Counted from the stretch's first letter, positions 1 to 8,890 are shown. The stretch: DNA of 29,174 nucleotides from JAEUTH01 sp039931675 (GCA_039931675.1 JBDTRM010000024.1:1-29174), one strand, 5' to 3'. The notes: generated by a model from the letters alone, not told the origin. Made by a program: numbers and translations.

Positions 1-2
1 CA

Positions 3-179
3 GTTATGGCAAGCGATGCATTTTTCCCGTTTCCTGATTGCGTGGAGATTGCTCACAATGCTGGGGTACATGCAGTGATACAGCCTGGCGGTTCAATCAA
101 AGACCAATTGTCAATTGATTATTGCAATCAAAATAAAATGGCAATGGTGGTTACAGGAGTAAGACATTTTAAACATTAG
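3..179 (+). CDS. purH: PurH C-terminus (AICAR formyltransferase / IMP cyclohydrolase), 5' truncated by window edge
   Basis: The last 59 codons of an open frame that enters from the left edge. PurH carries out the final two steps of purine synthesis (AICAR to FAICAR to IMP) in the cytoplasm. The visible part contains ASDAFFPFPD, the GGSIKDQ turn and the terminal VTGVRHFKH, which match the conserved end of the AICAR transformylase domain of the PurH family. The stop is TAG at 177-179. The N-terminal IMP cyclohydrolase domain lies outside the window. It is followed after 130 bp by mreB, a neighbourhood I recall as common in Bacteroidota. Identification rests on the short terminal motif only, but that motif is highly characteristic. 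Confidence 0.9.
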   Translation, partial: VMASDAFFPFPDCVEIAHNAGVHAVIQPGGSIKDQLSIDYCNQNKMAMVVTGVRHFKH

Positions 180-257
180 AAGAGAGTGAAAGAGAAGGTG
201 AAGGTGAAAGGGACATTGAATCATTAGAAACAGTTGAAATAAAAATTGAAAATATAA

Positions 258-302
258 AGCTAACAGCCAAAGGCTAACAGCTAAAGGCTAAAAGCTAACA
301 GC
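258..302. repeat. Short degenerate tandem repeat upstream of mreB
   Basis: About four imperfect copies of an AGCTAACAGC / AAGGCTA unit lie directly before the mreB start. The rest of the purH-mreB spacer is AT-rich and shows no clear promoter or terminator. Function unknown; it may be slippage-derived simple sequence. Confidence 0.6.
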
Positions 303-309
303 AAAAAAT

Positions 310-1332
310 ATGGGACTATTTGATATACTCACGCAGGAAATTGCCATTGACCTCGGAACGGCTAACACGCTCATCATCCACAATGATAAAGTTGTCGTTG
401 ATGAGCCTTCGATTGTAGCGATTGACCGTACAACAGGAAAGGTTTTGGCTGTGGGAAAGCAGGCGCAGATGATGCACGGTAAAACGCATGAAAATATCAA
501 AACAATCCGCCCGCTGAAAGATGGTGTGATAGCAGATTTTGATGCGGCTGAGCACATGATACGTGGCATGATAAAGATGATTAATCTTGGGAGTAAAGTT
601 TTTCAACCTTCACTGCGCATGGTTATTTGTATTCCTTCTGGAATTACAGAAGTTGAGAAACGTGCTGTGCGCGACTCGGCAGAACATGCAGGAGCTAAAG
701 AAGTTTATTTGATTCATGAACCAATGGCTGCTGCAATTGGTATTGGTATTGATGTGGAAGAACCAATGGGAAACATGATTATTGATATTGGTGGCGGCAC
801 AAGCGAGATTGCAGTTATTGCACTTGGCGGTATAGTTTGCGACCAATCTCTCCGTGTAGCAGGCGATGGTTTTACTTCTGATATCTGGGATTACATGCGC
901 AGGCAGCACAACATTTTAATCGGTGAGCGCAGTGCTGAAAGAATTAAAATCGAAGTTGGTTCGGCATTGCCTGAGTTAGAAAATCCGCCTACTGATTATG
1001 CTGTTCATGGTCGCGATTTGATGAATGGAATTCCAAAAGAGATAACTGTTTCTTATACTGAAGTTGCTCATGCTTTGGATAAATCGATTTCGAAAATTGA
1101 AGAAGCAATTTTAAAAGCTTTGGAAATGACACCACCTGAATTGAGTGCAGACATTTATCGCACAGGAATTTATTTAACCGGTGGCGGTGCATTGCTTCGC
1201 GGTCTTGATAAGCGCATCTCTATGAAAACAAAATTACCTGTTCACGTTGCTGAAGACCCTTTACGCGCTGTGGTTCGCGGTACAGGCATCGCTCTGAAAA
1301 ATATCGGAAGGTTTAAGTTTTTAATTCCATAA
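310..1332 (+). CDS. mreB: Rod shape-determining protein MreB (actin-like)
   Basis: A 340-residue bacterial actin homologue that forms membrane-associated filaments and guides lateral peptidoglycan synthesis by the MreCD-PBP2-RodA complex. The actin-fold ATPase signatures are in place: phosphate-1 loop DLGTANT at residues 14-20, EPMAAAIG at 137-144, phosphate-2 loop DIGGGTSE at 159-166, and an adenosine-type TGGGALLRG motif near residue 290. Length fits the family (about 335-350). The ATG at 310 is chosen because MGLF..QEIAIDLGTANT is the usual MreB N-terminus. It is the first gene of the mreBCD-mrdA-rodA cluster; a repeat-bearing spacer of about 350 bp separates it from mreC. No odd residues seen. 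Confidence 0.97.
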   Translation: MGLFDILTQEIAIDLGTANTLIIHNDKVVVDEPSIVAIDRTTGKVLAVGKQAQMMHGKTHENIKTIRPLKDGVIADFDAAEHMIRGMIKMINLGSKVFQPSLRMVICIPSGITEVEKRAVRDSAEHAGAKEVYLIHEPMAAAIGIGIDVEEPMGNMIIDIGGGTSEIAVIALGGIVCDQSLRVAGDGFTSDIWDYMRRQHNILIGERSAERIKIEVGSALPELENPPTDYAVHGRDLMNGIPKEITVSYTEVAHALDKSISKIEEAILKALEMTPPELSADIYRTGIYLTGGGALLRGLDKRISMKTKLPVHVAEDPLRAVVRGTGIALKNIGRFKFLIP

Positions 1333-1383
1333 TTATTCTACAATTTGGATAAAGGTAAATAGTTTAACCTTAAATTTCAATAC

Positions 1384-1502
1384 AAACCTTAGTTGAAAAC
1401 CATGACGGTATCGCAAAACCTTATTACCTTATCTCTCAGGAAAATAAGGTATCCCGATTAATCGGGAGTAATACATATAGAGATTAAATTTTCTACTAAG
1501 GT
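1384..1502. repeat. Nested imperfect palindrome, copy 1 (mreB-mreC spacer)
   Basis: Outer arms at 1384-1399 (AAACCTTAGTTGAAAA) and 1489-1502 (TTTTCTACTAAGGT) are complementary with one mismatch. An inner left arm AACCTTATTACCTTAT lies at 1417-1432. Its partner begins with ATAAGGTA at 1444-1451 but is then broken by the palindrome CCCGATTAATCGGG at 1453-1466. The element and the preceding TTTAACCTTAAAT recur in the mrdA-rodA spacer (5063-5178), where the inner arms are intact. The remainder of the 1333-1683 spacer is AT-rich with no gene seen. Confidence 0.75.
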
Positions 1503-1648
1503 GCTCCTGCTAAAGAAAATAAATAACAACAAATTAGGCTGTTTTATGTAAACAGATATAGTTCACAATTTACCGTTGGCAATTTTTTCATTCATCAAAT
1601 GATTTATGATTTAAGTCTTTCTATTTTCACAGAAAAAATAAAGGTCGG

Positions 1649-1680
1649 TTGCCTTTTGCTTTTTGCCTCTTGCCTCTTGT
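1649..1680. repeat. Degenerate TTGCCT simple repeat before mreC
   Basis: Four to five imperfect TTGCC(T)n units end 3 bp before the mreC ATG at 1684. Reading frame 1 stays open through it, so a TTG-initiated extension to 1663 is possible but would be encoded by simple repeat. Confidence 0.6.
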
Positions 1681-1683
1681 TGT

Positions 1684-2526
1684 ATGCGTAACCTCTTTCA
1701 ATTACTTTGGAATAATAATTTCTTCCTGCTGTATGTGATACTGCAGGGAGTTTGTTTTTATTTGATTGTTGATGAACAGAAATATCACCAGGCTGCTGTG
1801 CTTAACTCTGCTAATTCTTCGGTAGCAAAGATTATGTCAACAGTTAACGAGGCTAAAGTTTATCTCGCACTTCGCCAGAATAATGAATCGCTTGCATTGG
1901 AGAATGCACAGCAGAAAGCTTTTGATTCCACCAAATTTTTCGACACGCGAACTCAAACATTTACAATTAAGGACACCGCATATTTAATTCAATATACTTA
2001 CACCCCTGCAAAAGTTGTAAATAACAACACCAATAAGCGCAACAATTTTCTTACGCTTGATAAGGGTTTGGCAAATGGCATAAGACCAGATATGGGAGTG
2101 ATTTCGGCAGGTGGTGCAGTGGGAGTTGTAAAAGATGTATCAGAACATTTTGCAACAGTGCAATCACTTCTTCACTCAAAAACCAAGGCAAGTGTTCGTT
2201 TGAAAAATGGTTTTTACGGGCCCCTTACCTGGGATGGTGTTGACCCAAAGTTTGCAACGATAAGCGATATCTCTGCAAATGTACCTGTTCATAAAGGGGA
2301 TACAATTATTACCACTTCTTTCTCAACTTTATTTCCCGAAGGAATTTTGGTAGGTCATGTTGAAAAAGTGGAGGCAAATCCTGCCGGTGATTTTCTTAAA
2401 ATAACAGTTCGGCTTTCTGCAAACTTCAGCAACCTCAGTTATGTTTACATAGTGAATAACAAGTTTAAATTAGAACAGCAGCAATTAGAAGCGCATACTG
2501 ATTCAGTGGACAAAAATGCTAATTGA
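1684..2526 (+). CDS. mreC: Rod shape-determining protein MreC
   Basis: A 280-residue inner-membrane protein with a large periplasmic domain that links MreB filaments to PBP2 and RodA. One N-terminal membrane helix spans about residues 14-30 (NNNFFLLYVILQGVCFYLIV). A coiled-coil-like stretch follows (about 45-85), then the beta-rich MreC domain with LDKGLANGIRPDMGVIS and GVVKDVSEHFATVQSLL, both family-typical. A TTG start at 1663 would add seven residues (MPLASCC) encoded by a simple repeat, so I take the ATG at 1684, which gives the usual MRNL start. Its 3' end overlaps mreD by 11 bp, implying coupled translation. Confidence 0.93.
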   Translation: MRNLFQLLWNNNFFLLYVILQGVCFYLIVDEQKYHQAAVLNSANSSVAKIMSTVNEAKVYLALRQNNESLALENAQQKAFDSTKFFDTRTQTFTIKDTAYLIQYTYTPAKVVNNNTNKRNNFLTLDKGLANGIRPDMGVISAGGAVGVVKDVSEHFATVQSLLHSKTKASVRLKNGFYGPLTWDGVDPKFATISDISANVPVHKGDTIITTSFSTLFPEGILVGHVEKVEANPAGDFLKITVRLSANFSNLSYVYIVNNKFKLEQQQLEAHTDSVDKNAN

Positions 2527-3034
2527 TATTTTTAAAATCTTATTAAGGTTTATTGTGTTGGTGCTTGTACAAGTCACCTTGCTCAACAATATTCAATTAA
2601 GCGGACTTGTCAATCCGTATTTATATGTGATGTTCATTCTGGTGTTACCGTTTAATATGCCTAAGATGGTCGTGATGGTTTTTGCAATGATAACAGGAGT
2701 GGTAGTAGGCGTGTTTACCAATACTGCCGGGCTTCATGCGGCTGCCTGCATAACACTTGCATTTGTAAGACCGGGTGTTTTAAAACTCCTTTCTCCCCGC
2801 GAAGGCTACGAAGCAGAAACAAGTCCTACCATAAGAGATATGGGGTTTCGCTGGTTTATTATTTATTCAGCTATACTTGTTTTCATTCACCATCTCGTTT
2901 TATTTTTTCTCGAAGTTTTTCGTTTCAACGAAGTTGCCGTTACCTTTACACGGGTTATTTTCAGCAGTTTTTTCACGCTGTTACTGATTGTAATAAGCCA
3001 ATATCTTTTCAGTAAAACAAGAGCCGAAAGATGA
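2516..3034 (+). CDS. mreD: Rod shape-determining membrane protein MreD
   Basis: A 172-residue, very hydrophobic protein of the elongasome. About five to six membrane helices are visible (near residues 6-25, 33-50, 52-72, 112-135 and 143-165). Sequence signatures of MreD are weak, so the call rests on size, topology and position: it overlaps mreC upstream by 11 bp and mrdA downstream by 4 bp (ATGA), which places the three genes in one translationally coupled unit. LVNPYLYVMFILVLPF is like the start of other Bacteroidota MreD proteins. Confidence 0.9.
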   Translation: MLIDIFKILLRFIVLVLVQVTLLNNIQLSGLVNPYLYVMFILVLPFNMPKMVVMVFAMITGVVVGVFTNTAGLHAAACITLAFVRPGVLKLLSPREGYEAETSPTIRDMGFRWFIIYSAILVFIHHLVLFFLEVFRFNEVAVTFTRVIFSSFFTLLLIVISQYLFSKTRAER

Positions 3035-4881
3035 ACAGTGATTCTAATCAGCGAACAATTATTATAGGTGTTTTTACTTTAGTTATCCTTATCTATATAG
3101 CACGCCTGTTTTACATACAGGTGATTGACAGCAGTTATGTGGCATCGGCAAATAATAACGTACTCCGTTACGTAACTCAATATCCCGCCCGTGGTTTTGT
3201 TTATGACCGCAAAGGAAAACTCATGGTTTATAATCAACAGGTGTATGACCTGATGGTAACACCACGTTTGGTAAAGCAAATTGATACGGCAGATTTCTGC
3301 AGCATCATGGGCATCACCATTGATGATTTTGCTAAACGCATGATTAAAGCAAAAAGTTATTCGCGTTACAAGGCATCGCTTTTTGAAAAACATCTTTCAT
3401 CAGAAACCAATGCCAAGGTACAGGAAAAGATGTACAAGTTCAGCGGTTTTTATACAGAGGCGCGTACTATCAGGATGTATCCGCAACCCATTGCAGCGCA
3501 TCTTTTAGGATACATTGGCGAGGTGGATGATAAGTTAGTTGAGAAATTTCCTTACTACAAATCGGGCGATTACATTGGAGTTTCAGGAATTGAAAGCTCG
3601 TATGAAGTTGCTTTGCGAGGCAAGCGCGGGCTAAGAGTTGTGATGGTGGATGTTCACAATAATGAAAAAGGACGTTTTCAAAATGGGCAATATGATTCAT
3701 CGGCTGTTGCAGGAGAAAACCTGATGCTTTCTATTGATGCGGATTTACAGGCTTATGCAGAAAAGCTGATGCAAAACAAACGCGGTGGAATCGTTGCAAT
3801 TGACCCAGGCACAGGCGAAATTCTTACTATGTTATCGGCACCTGCTTATGATCCCAACTTGCTGGTAGGTCGCGTGCGTGCTCATAACTATGGCGTGTTG
3901 CTCCAGGATAAAGAAAAGCCTTTATTCAATCGTGCTATGATGGCGTATTATCCTCCCGGTTCTACGTTCAAATTAATCAATGCGCTAACGGGATTAGATG
4001 AAGGTGTTATCACCGACCATACCATGTTTGGTTGTCATGGCGGTTTTGGTATAGGGAGTGTGTTTGTACATTGTCATCCGCACCCAAGCCCTGTTGATGT
4101 GCGCACAGCGGTTGCTATTTCATGCAATGCTTTTTATTGCCAAACCTACCAGGCTGTTCTGAATAACTCAAAATATAAATACACCGAAGATGCTTACAAT
4201 GCATGGCGCGATTATGTTTTGAGTTTCGGAATAGGAAGAAAATTAAATGTTGATATGCCACATGAATTGAAAGGCAACGTACCTACATCGCAATACTTCG
4301 ATAAATTATATGGACGCAATCATTGGAAATTTTCAAATGTTATTTCGCTTTCAATTGGTCAGGGTGAATTAGGAATTACACCTTTGCAAATGGCAAACAC
4401 TATTGCTGTTATTGCAAATCGTGGTTTCTATTATGTGCCTCATGTGGTGCATGCAATTGGTAACAGAAAATATTTGCCAAAAGAATTTACAGTTAAAAAT
4501 TATTCAAAAGTGGCTCCCGAAATTTTTGATATTGTTCAGGATGGAATGCAAAAAACAATGGAAGCAGGAACAGCACGCGCATCTGCTGTTAAAGGAATTA
4601 CAATATGCGGTAAAACAGGAACAGCGCAAAACCCTCACGGAAAAAATCACTCTGTATTTGTATGTTTCGCTCCGCGTGACCATCCAAAAATTGCCGTGGC
4701 AGTGTTAGTTGAAAATGCAGGACAAGGTGCATGGTTTGCCGCACCTATTGCAACATTGATGATTGAAAAATATCTTACCGATTCAATAAGCACACCATCG
4801 AAAGTAAAAGAAAAGAAAATGTTAGATGCTGTGATTATTGAACAGCCGAAGGATAGTACGGGTAAAGTTGAAGATGAATAA
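3031..4881 (+). CDS. mrdA: Penicillin-binding protein 2 (elongation transpeptidase)
   Basis: A 616-residue class B PBP that cross-links lateral-wall peptidoglycan together with RodA. Order: one N-terminal membrane helix (about 10-30), PBP dimerisation/pedestal region (about 50-220) with the RGFVYDRKG start signature at 54-62, then the transpeptidase domain. All three catalytic motifs are intact: S311-T-F-K314 with the nucleophilic serine, S364-C-N366, and K528-T-G530 followed by TAQ. Length matches PBP2. The start overlaps mreD by 4 bp. The last about 40 residues are charged and variable. Enzyme looks functional. Confidence 0.96.
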   Translation: MNSDSNQRTIIIGVFTLVILIYIARLFYIQVIDSSYVASANNNVLRYVTQYPARGFVYDRKGKLMVYNQQVYDLMVTPRLVKQIDTADFCSIMGITIDDFAKRMIKAKSYSRYKASLFEKHLSSETNAKVQEKMYKFSGFYTEARTIRMYPQPIAAHLLGYIGEVDDKLVEKFPYYKSGDYIGVSGIESSYEVALRGKRGLRVVMVDVHNNEKGRFQNGQYDSSAVAGENLMLSIDADLQAYAEKLMQNKRGGIVAIDPGTGEILTMLSAPAYDPNLLVGRVRAHNYGVLLQDKEKPLFNRAMMAYYPPGSTFKLINALTGLDEGVITDHTMFGCHGGFGIGSVFVHCHPHPSPVDVRTAVAISCNAFYCQTYQAVLNNSKYKYTEDAYNAWRDYVLSFGIGRKLNVDMPHELKGNVPTSQYFDKLYGRNHWKFSNVISLSIGQGELGITPLQMANTIAVIANRGFYYVPHVVHAIGNRKYLPKEFTVKNYSKVAPEIFDIVQDGMQKTMEAGTARASAVKGITICGKTGTAQNPHGKNHSVFVCFAPRDHPKIAVAVLVENAGQGAWFAAPIATLMIEKYLTDSISTPSKVKEKKMLDAVIIEQPKDSTGKVEDE

Positions 4882-4909
4882 ATTGGTTTACGGTTTTGGA
4901 TTTGGGCTA

Positions 4910-5279
4910 CTTGCGCGCGATTGTATCGCGTGCATCAGCAACTTTAAAACATAAACTCAAAATGATAGGAGAAACAAATAATTTTGTGATTGATTTATGC
5001 GAAGTAATAATAAGCACGCGAAACAATCGGACGCGAGAAAGTTTAACCTTAAATTGTATTTCAAACCTTAGTAGAAAACAATAACACAGACAACAAAACC
5101 TTATTACCTTATTTTTTCAATCTAAAGAAAATAAGGTAATAAGGTTGACTTAACGGCTGCACTTTTCTACTAAGGTTTCAGATCCAGATAGTTATCGGGA
5201 TAGGGTTTTTCATTCTAATATGATGTGCTGATTTATCCTGTTCCCTATATATTATGCACGCGATACAATCGCGCGCAAG
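4910..5279. repeat. Composite inverted-repeat element filling the mrdA-rodA spacer
   Basis: A perfect 26-bp inverted repeat, 4910-4935 against 5254-5279, brackets the spacer. Each copy contains the hairpin CGCGAT-TGT-ATCGCG. A degenerate third copy lies at 5015-5037 (CACGCGAAACAATCGG...). Between them sits a nested palindrome (5063-5178). No convincing gene lies in the 4882-5295 spacer; an open frame at 4896-5084 is made of repeat sequence. I see no target-site duplication, so this is more like a REP/BIME cluster or a MITE-like remnant than an intact insertion sequence. Confidence 0.85.
5063..5178. repeat. Nested perfect palindrome, copy 2 (mrdA-rodA spacer)
   Basis: Outer 16-bp arms at 5063-5078 and 5163-5178 are perfectly complementary (AAACCTTAGTAGAAAA). 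Inner 19-bp arms at 5097-5115 and 5128-5146 are also perfect, separated by 12 nt. Preceded by TTTAACCTTAAAT at 5042-5054, as in the mreB-mreC copy. As RNA it could fold into a long stem with an internal loop; function unknown. Confidence 0.85.
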
Positions 5280-5295
5280 GAAATAAATTAAAAGA

Positions 5296-6558
5296 ATGCG
5301 TCAACAAAAAAGCATATTTGAAAATTTAGACTGGCTAACAGTTACCATATATCTTGTTATGGTTTTGTTTGGCTGGATGAATATTTATGCCGCAGTTTAT
5401 AACGAAGATCATCAAAGTATTTTAGATTACTCGCAGAATTATGGAAAGCAGTTAGTATGGATAAGTATTTCATTGGTGTTTGCAATCGTCATTTTAATTA
5501 TAGATGGAAAATTTTATGAAGCGTTTGCCTATCCATTTTACATTGCAATTATTTTACTCAACGTAGCTGCAATATTTTTAAGTCGTGATATTAAAGGTGC
5601 GCACGCATGGATTCCGATTGGTTCCTTTAACCTGCAACCATCAGAGTTTGCAAAACTTGCAACTGCATTAGCAGTAGCAAAATATTTAAGCTCGCCATAC
5701 ATACGCATTGCCGAAGATAAGACCAAGGTCATCGCAAGTGCTATCATTTTAATTCCGATGGGAATTATTTTAATGCAAAATGATACAGGTTCAGCACTCG
5801 TGTTTGCAGCATTTTTATTTGTGTTGTATCGCGAAGGGCTTTCGCAAAATGTTTTGATTTTCGGTTTTGTGGCAGCTTTGATTTTTGTGCTTTCGCTAAT
5901 GGTTGCCAAATTATATTTACTGATTTCAATTGCTCTTATACTTTTTCTTGCATGGTTTACATTACGCAGAACATGGAAAAATTTAATCGTTTTACTTTTA
6001 ATCGGAAGCGTTGCAGCCGGTATGGTTTTCAGTGTTGACTATGTTTACAATCATGCATTGCAGGCGCATCAGAAACAACGTATTGATGTTTTGCTCGGCA
6101 AAACATCCGATTTAAAAGGTGCGGGTTATAACGTAAATCAAAGTTTGATTGCAATAGGTTCGGGAGGTGTTACGGGCAAAGGATTTTTGCAAGGCACGCA
6201 AACCAAATACGATTTTGTGCCCGAGCAAAGCACCGATTTTATTTTCTGCACCATTGGCGAAGAGTGGGGTTTTCTCGGGACATTTCTTGTGCTCGCAGTT
6301 TTCACTGCACTGCTTTATCGTATCATCATTATTTCCGAACGGCAGAAAAATAGTTTCGTACGTGTATATGGTTATGGAGTTGCATCCATACTTTTCTTCC
6401 ACGTTTTCATCAACGTTGGCATGACCATAGGATTGCTTCCTGTTATCGGTATTCCATTTCCGTTTTACAGTTATGGCGGCTCATCACTTATCTCATTTAC
6501 TGTGCTGCTTTTTATTTTGATTAAGCTTGATAGTTACAGGATGTATGTGCTCAGGTAA
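5296..6558 (+). CDS. rodA: Peptidoglycan glycosyltransferase RodA (SEDS family)
   Basis: A 420-residue polytopic inner-membrane SEDS protein that polymerises lipid II with PBP2 (mrdA, just upstream). About ten membrane helices are visible. Family motifs: NLQPSEFAKL at 112-121, GAGYNVNQSLIAIGSGG at 275-291, VPEQSTDFIF at 308-317 including D314 at the position of the catalytic Asp, and PFPFYSYGGSSL near the C-terminus. Length is normal. It is the last gene of the shape operon; a 116-bp AT-rich spacer with no clear terminator follows. Confidence 0.95.
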   Translation: MRQQKSIFENLDWLTVTIYLVMVLFGWMNIYAAVYNEDHQSILDYSQNYGKQLVWISISLVFAIVILIIDGKFYEAFAYPFYIAIILLNVAAIFLSRDIKGAHAWIPIGSFNLQPSEFAKLATALAVAKYLSSPYIRIAEDKTKVIASAIILIPMGIILMQNDTGSALVFAAFLFVLYREGLSQNVLIFGFVAALIFVLSLMVAKLYLLISIALILFLAWFTLRRTWKNLIVLLLIGSVAAGMVFSVDYVYNHALQAHQKQRIDVLLGKTSDLKGAGYNVNQSLIAIGSGGVTGKGFLQGTQTKYDFVPEQSTDFIFCTIGEEWGFLGTFLVLAVFTALLYRIIIISERQKNSFVRVYGYGVASILFFHVFINVGMTIGLLPVIGIPFPFYSYGGSSLISFTVLLFILIKLDSYRMYVLR

Positions 6559-6674
6559 GGAAAGTTTTTTTTTAACCGGGGAGTTAGGGTCACACCATTT
6601 TCAATTCTTTTTTCGTTAATTGACTTCTTTCATTTACATTCATTATTAATTTCTGATTGACCTGCCGGTAATAA

Positions 6675-8747
6675 ATGTATCATCATAAATCAAAATCTTT
6701 TTATGTAAGTCAATTGCTTAAAATATTTTTTATGGCAAGTGGTATTACTATGTTTTTAAATGCAGAAGTGCATGCTCAAACAGATTCCTTGAAAACAAAA
6801 CAAGATTCGGTACAGGTGGAAATAAAAAGCGAACAAGTGACACTTGACAGTATCTCGAGAACGCGCACTGAGAAGAGTGATGAGTTTTATAAAAAATCTG
6901 AAAACCTGTTTAGCAGAAATAAAGCATTGAAAAAAGTATTTGGTTCAATAATAAGAAGCGATGCTGTGGTGCTTGATTCGTGTGACTTCCCTGCAAAAGT
7001 TGCCAATAAAAAACAAAACATATTGGCATTAACAGAGTTATACAATCATCCTGAAAATATTGAAGAAACTTACAAGGTGCTTAATGGTAAAATTGTTGGA
7101 AATATTTATTTCAGACGCTTCGATCCGTTTGGTTATGATATGGACGACTCGCTGTTATCGCAGCAGACTAATGGTTCAATGTTTTTTAATAACCTGCACG
7201 TTACCACTAAGGAGTGGGTATTGCGCAATGCACTTAATATGCAAAGTGGCGAGGTAATTAATTCGGCCAAATTAGCTTTTGAGGAAAATTACATACGCGA
7301 TTTAAATTACATAAAAGACTGCCGCATATTGCCCGTGTTCAGAGAGTATTGCATAAATGATTCAATGTGTTTTTACTTAGACACAATTGACTTTATGATA
7401 GTAACACAGGATGTGTGGACGATAGTGCCCTCAATAACTATCAACCGCGTTCCTAAGTTTGACGACACATTTAATGGACAAATTGATAAAGCCTATTACG
7501 AAACCAAATATCGTGTAAGGATGCAGGATTATAATCTTGCAGGTATGGGTCACCAGTTAGCCGGCACTTTTTATCACAATGGCAAGCAATCACCTCCTGA
7601 TGCTTACCGGGCATCCTATTACATCCCTGTTTTTACAAAAGCGCAGGCCACTCTTTATGTACAGTATGATATATTTCCTGAACAGAAAAGTTTTAGTGCA
7701 CAGTTTAATCGGAACTTTATTACGCCAGTTACCCGTTACGGTTATGGTTTGACAACTAATGTTTCAAATATATATGGTGATGTTATTAATGATACACTGC
7801 AGCGATACGTGCAGCCTGTAAAAATTTCTATACAGGATGCCTGGGCAGGGCGGGCGTTCAAACTTAATTTTCTGCCTGCCGATGTAAGTGCAAAAACACG
7901 TGCTATTCTTTCAATGAGATATTTTACGTTGGCCAACATTACACCATTAAATACTGTTACTGATAGCACGCTTCAATACCGTAATAATTTTGCAGTGTTG
8001 GGTAGTATTGGCATTACTACACGTTCTTATTTTCGTGATGTATTGGTGTATGGTTTCGGTCGCACAGAAAATATTCCTAATGGAATTTCAGTTGCATTTT
8101 CAGGAGGGTATAATAAAGTAAGCGGCAACAATCTTGTGCTAACACAATTTACGGCTGCCGGTGGCAGGTATCTGAAAGGCAACGGTTATTTTTATTTTTC
8201 TTCAAGCATTTTAGGATACACAGGTAACAACAGGTTAACCGACATGAGTTTTCAATTGACAGCGAATCATTTTTCGCACTTGTATAAATTAGGTCAATGC
8301 AGGTTGAGATTATTTTATGCCACGCAATTTATTTTTTTCGAAAACGATATTTATAAACGCTATACGAATCTTGATGGCAGCAACGGCATTAGGGGAAAAG
8401 GTTCTGAGTATTGGACAGGGACTAAAAAGTTACGCTTCAGTTTTGAGTCAGTATTGTTTACACCGCTGCAAGTAGCAGGCTTTAATTTCAACTTCTATTC
8501 TTTTCTTGATGCAGGCATAATTAATAATCGCTACACTTCACTTTTTAAGAATAGTTTATATGAAGGGTTAGGACTTGGTTTGCGCATCCGCAATGATCAT
8601 TTTGTGATGAATGTAATACAGGTGCAATTTGGGCTTTATCCTAACATGCCGATGGATGTAAGCTCTACAAAATTTTCAGCAGGTAGTGTAAGTCAATACA
8701 AACTCAGTGACTTTACAATTAACAAACCTGCGTTGTTTGATTATTAA
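6675..8747 (+). CDS. Outer-membrane beta-barrel protein, POTRA/BamA-TamA-like
   Basis: A 690-residue exported protein. An N-terminal hydrophobic segment ends with VHAQ (about residue 34), consistent with signal peptidase I cleavage. Residues about 110-210 (KIVGNIYFRRFDPFGYD..., LHVTTKEWVLRNAL, then YIRDLNYIKDCRI) resemble a POTRA repeat. From about 250 onward the sequence alternates aromatic and polar residues with many Y/F-ended strands, as in a 16-strand Omp85-type barrel. It resembles Bacteroidota BamA/TamA-family proteins that usually carry no gene name. It is too short and has too few POTRA domains to be BamA itself. Transcribed after rodA with a 116-bp gap and convergent with the stress protein. 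A role in outer-membrane assembly or transport is inference. Confidence 0.6.
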   Translation: MYHHKSKSFYVSQLLKIFFMASGITMFLNAEVHAQTDSLKTKQDSVQVEIKSEQVTLDSISRTRTEKSDEFYKKSENLFSRNKALKKVFGSIIRSDAVVLDSCDFPAKVANKKQNILALTELYNHPENIEETYKVLNGKIVGNIYFRRFDPFGYDMDDSLLSQQTNGSMFFNNLHVTTKEWVLRNALNMQSGEVINSAKLAFEENYIRDLNYIKDCRILPVFREYCINDSMCFYLDTIDFMIVTQDVWTIVPSITINRVPKFDDTFNGQIDKAYYETKYRVRMQDYNLAGMGHQLAGTFYHNGKQSPPDAYRASYYIPVFTKAQATLYVQYDIFPEQKSFSAQFNRNFITPVTRYGYGLTTNVSNIYGDVINDTLQRYVQPVKISIQDAWAGRAFKLNFLPADVSAKTRAILSMRYFTLANITPLNTVTDSTLQYRNNFAVLGSIGITTRSYFRDVLVYGFGRTENIPNGISVAFSGGYNKVSGNNLVLTQFTAAGGRYLKGNGYFYFSSSILGYTGNNRLTDMSFQLTANHFSHLYKLGQCRLRLFYATQFIFFENDIYKRYTNLDGSNGIRGKGSEYWTGTKKLRFSFESVLFTPLQVAGFNFNFYSFLDAGIINNRYTSLFKNSLYEGLGLGLRIRNDHFVMNVIQVQFGLYPNMPMDVSSTKFSAGSVSQYKLSDFTINKPALFDY

Positions 8748-8752
8748 AAATC

Positions 8753-8875
8753 GAGTGACTGAAGTCACTCGCTATTGATATTATTTATTCGGAATAAAAA
8801 ATTATTGATGATGCAACAATGCCATAAATTATTTTCTGTTTCAGCAAGCATCAATAGCGAGTGGTTTCAACCACT
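8753..8875. repeat. REP/BIME-like element between convergent genes
   Basis: Hairpin 1: CGAGTGACT-GA-AGTCACTCG at 8753-8772. Inverted arms CGCTATTGAT at 8771-8780 and ATCAATAGCG at 8850-8859, with an AT-rich spacer. Hairpin 2: AGTGGTT-TC-AACCACT at 8860-8875. It lies between two converging genes, where it could act as a bidirectional transcription stop. Confidence 0.85.
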
Positions 8876-8890
8876 TGTACATTCGTAAAC

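Noticed and set aside
1663..1683. TTG-initiated extension of MreC
   Set aside because: It is encoded by a TTGCCT simple repeat; ATG at 1684 gives the usual MRNL start.
4896..5084. 62-codon open frame between mrdA and rodA
   Set aside because: It consists of the inverted-repeat element, has no recognisable protein pattern and no upstream translation signal.
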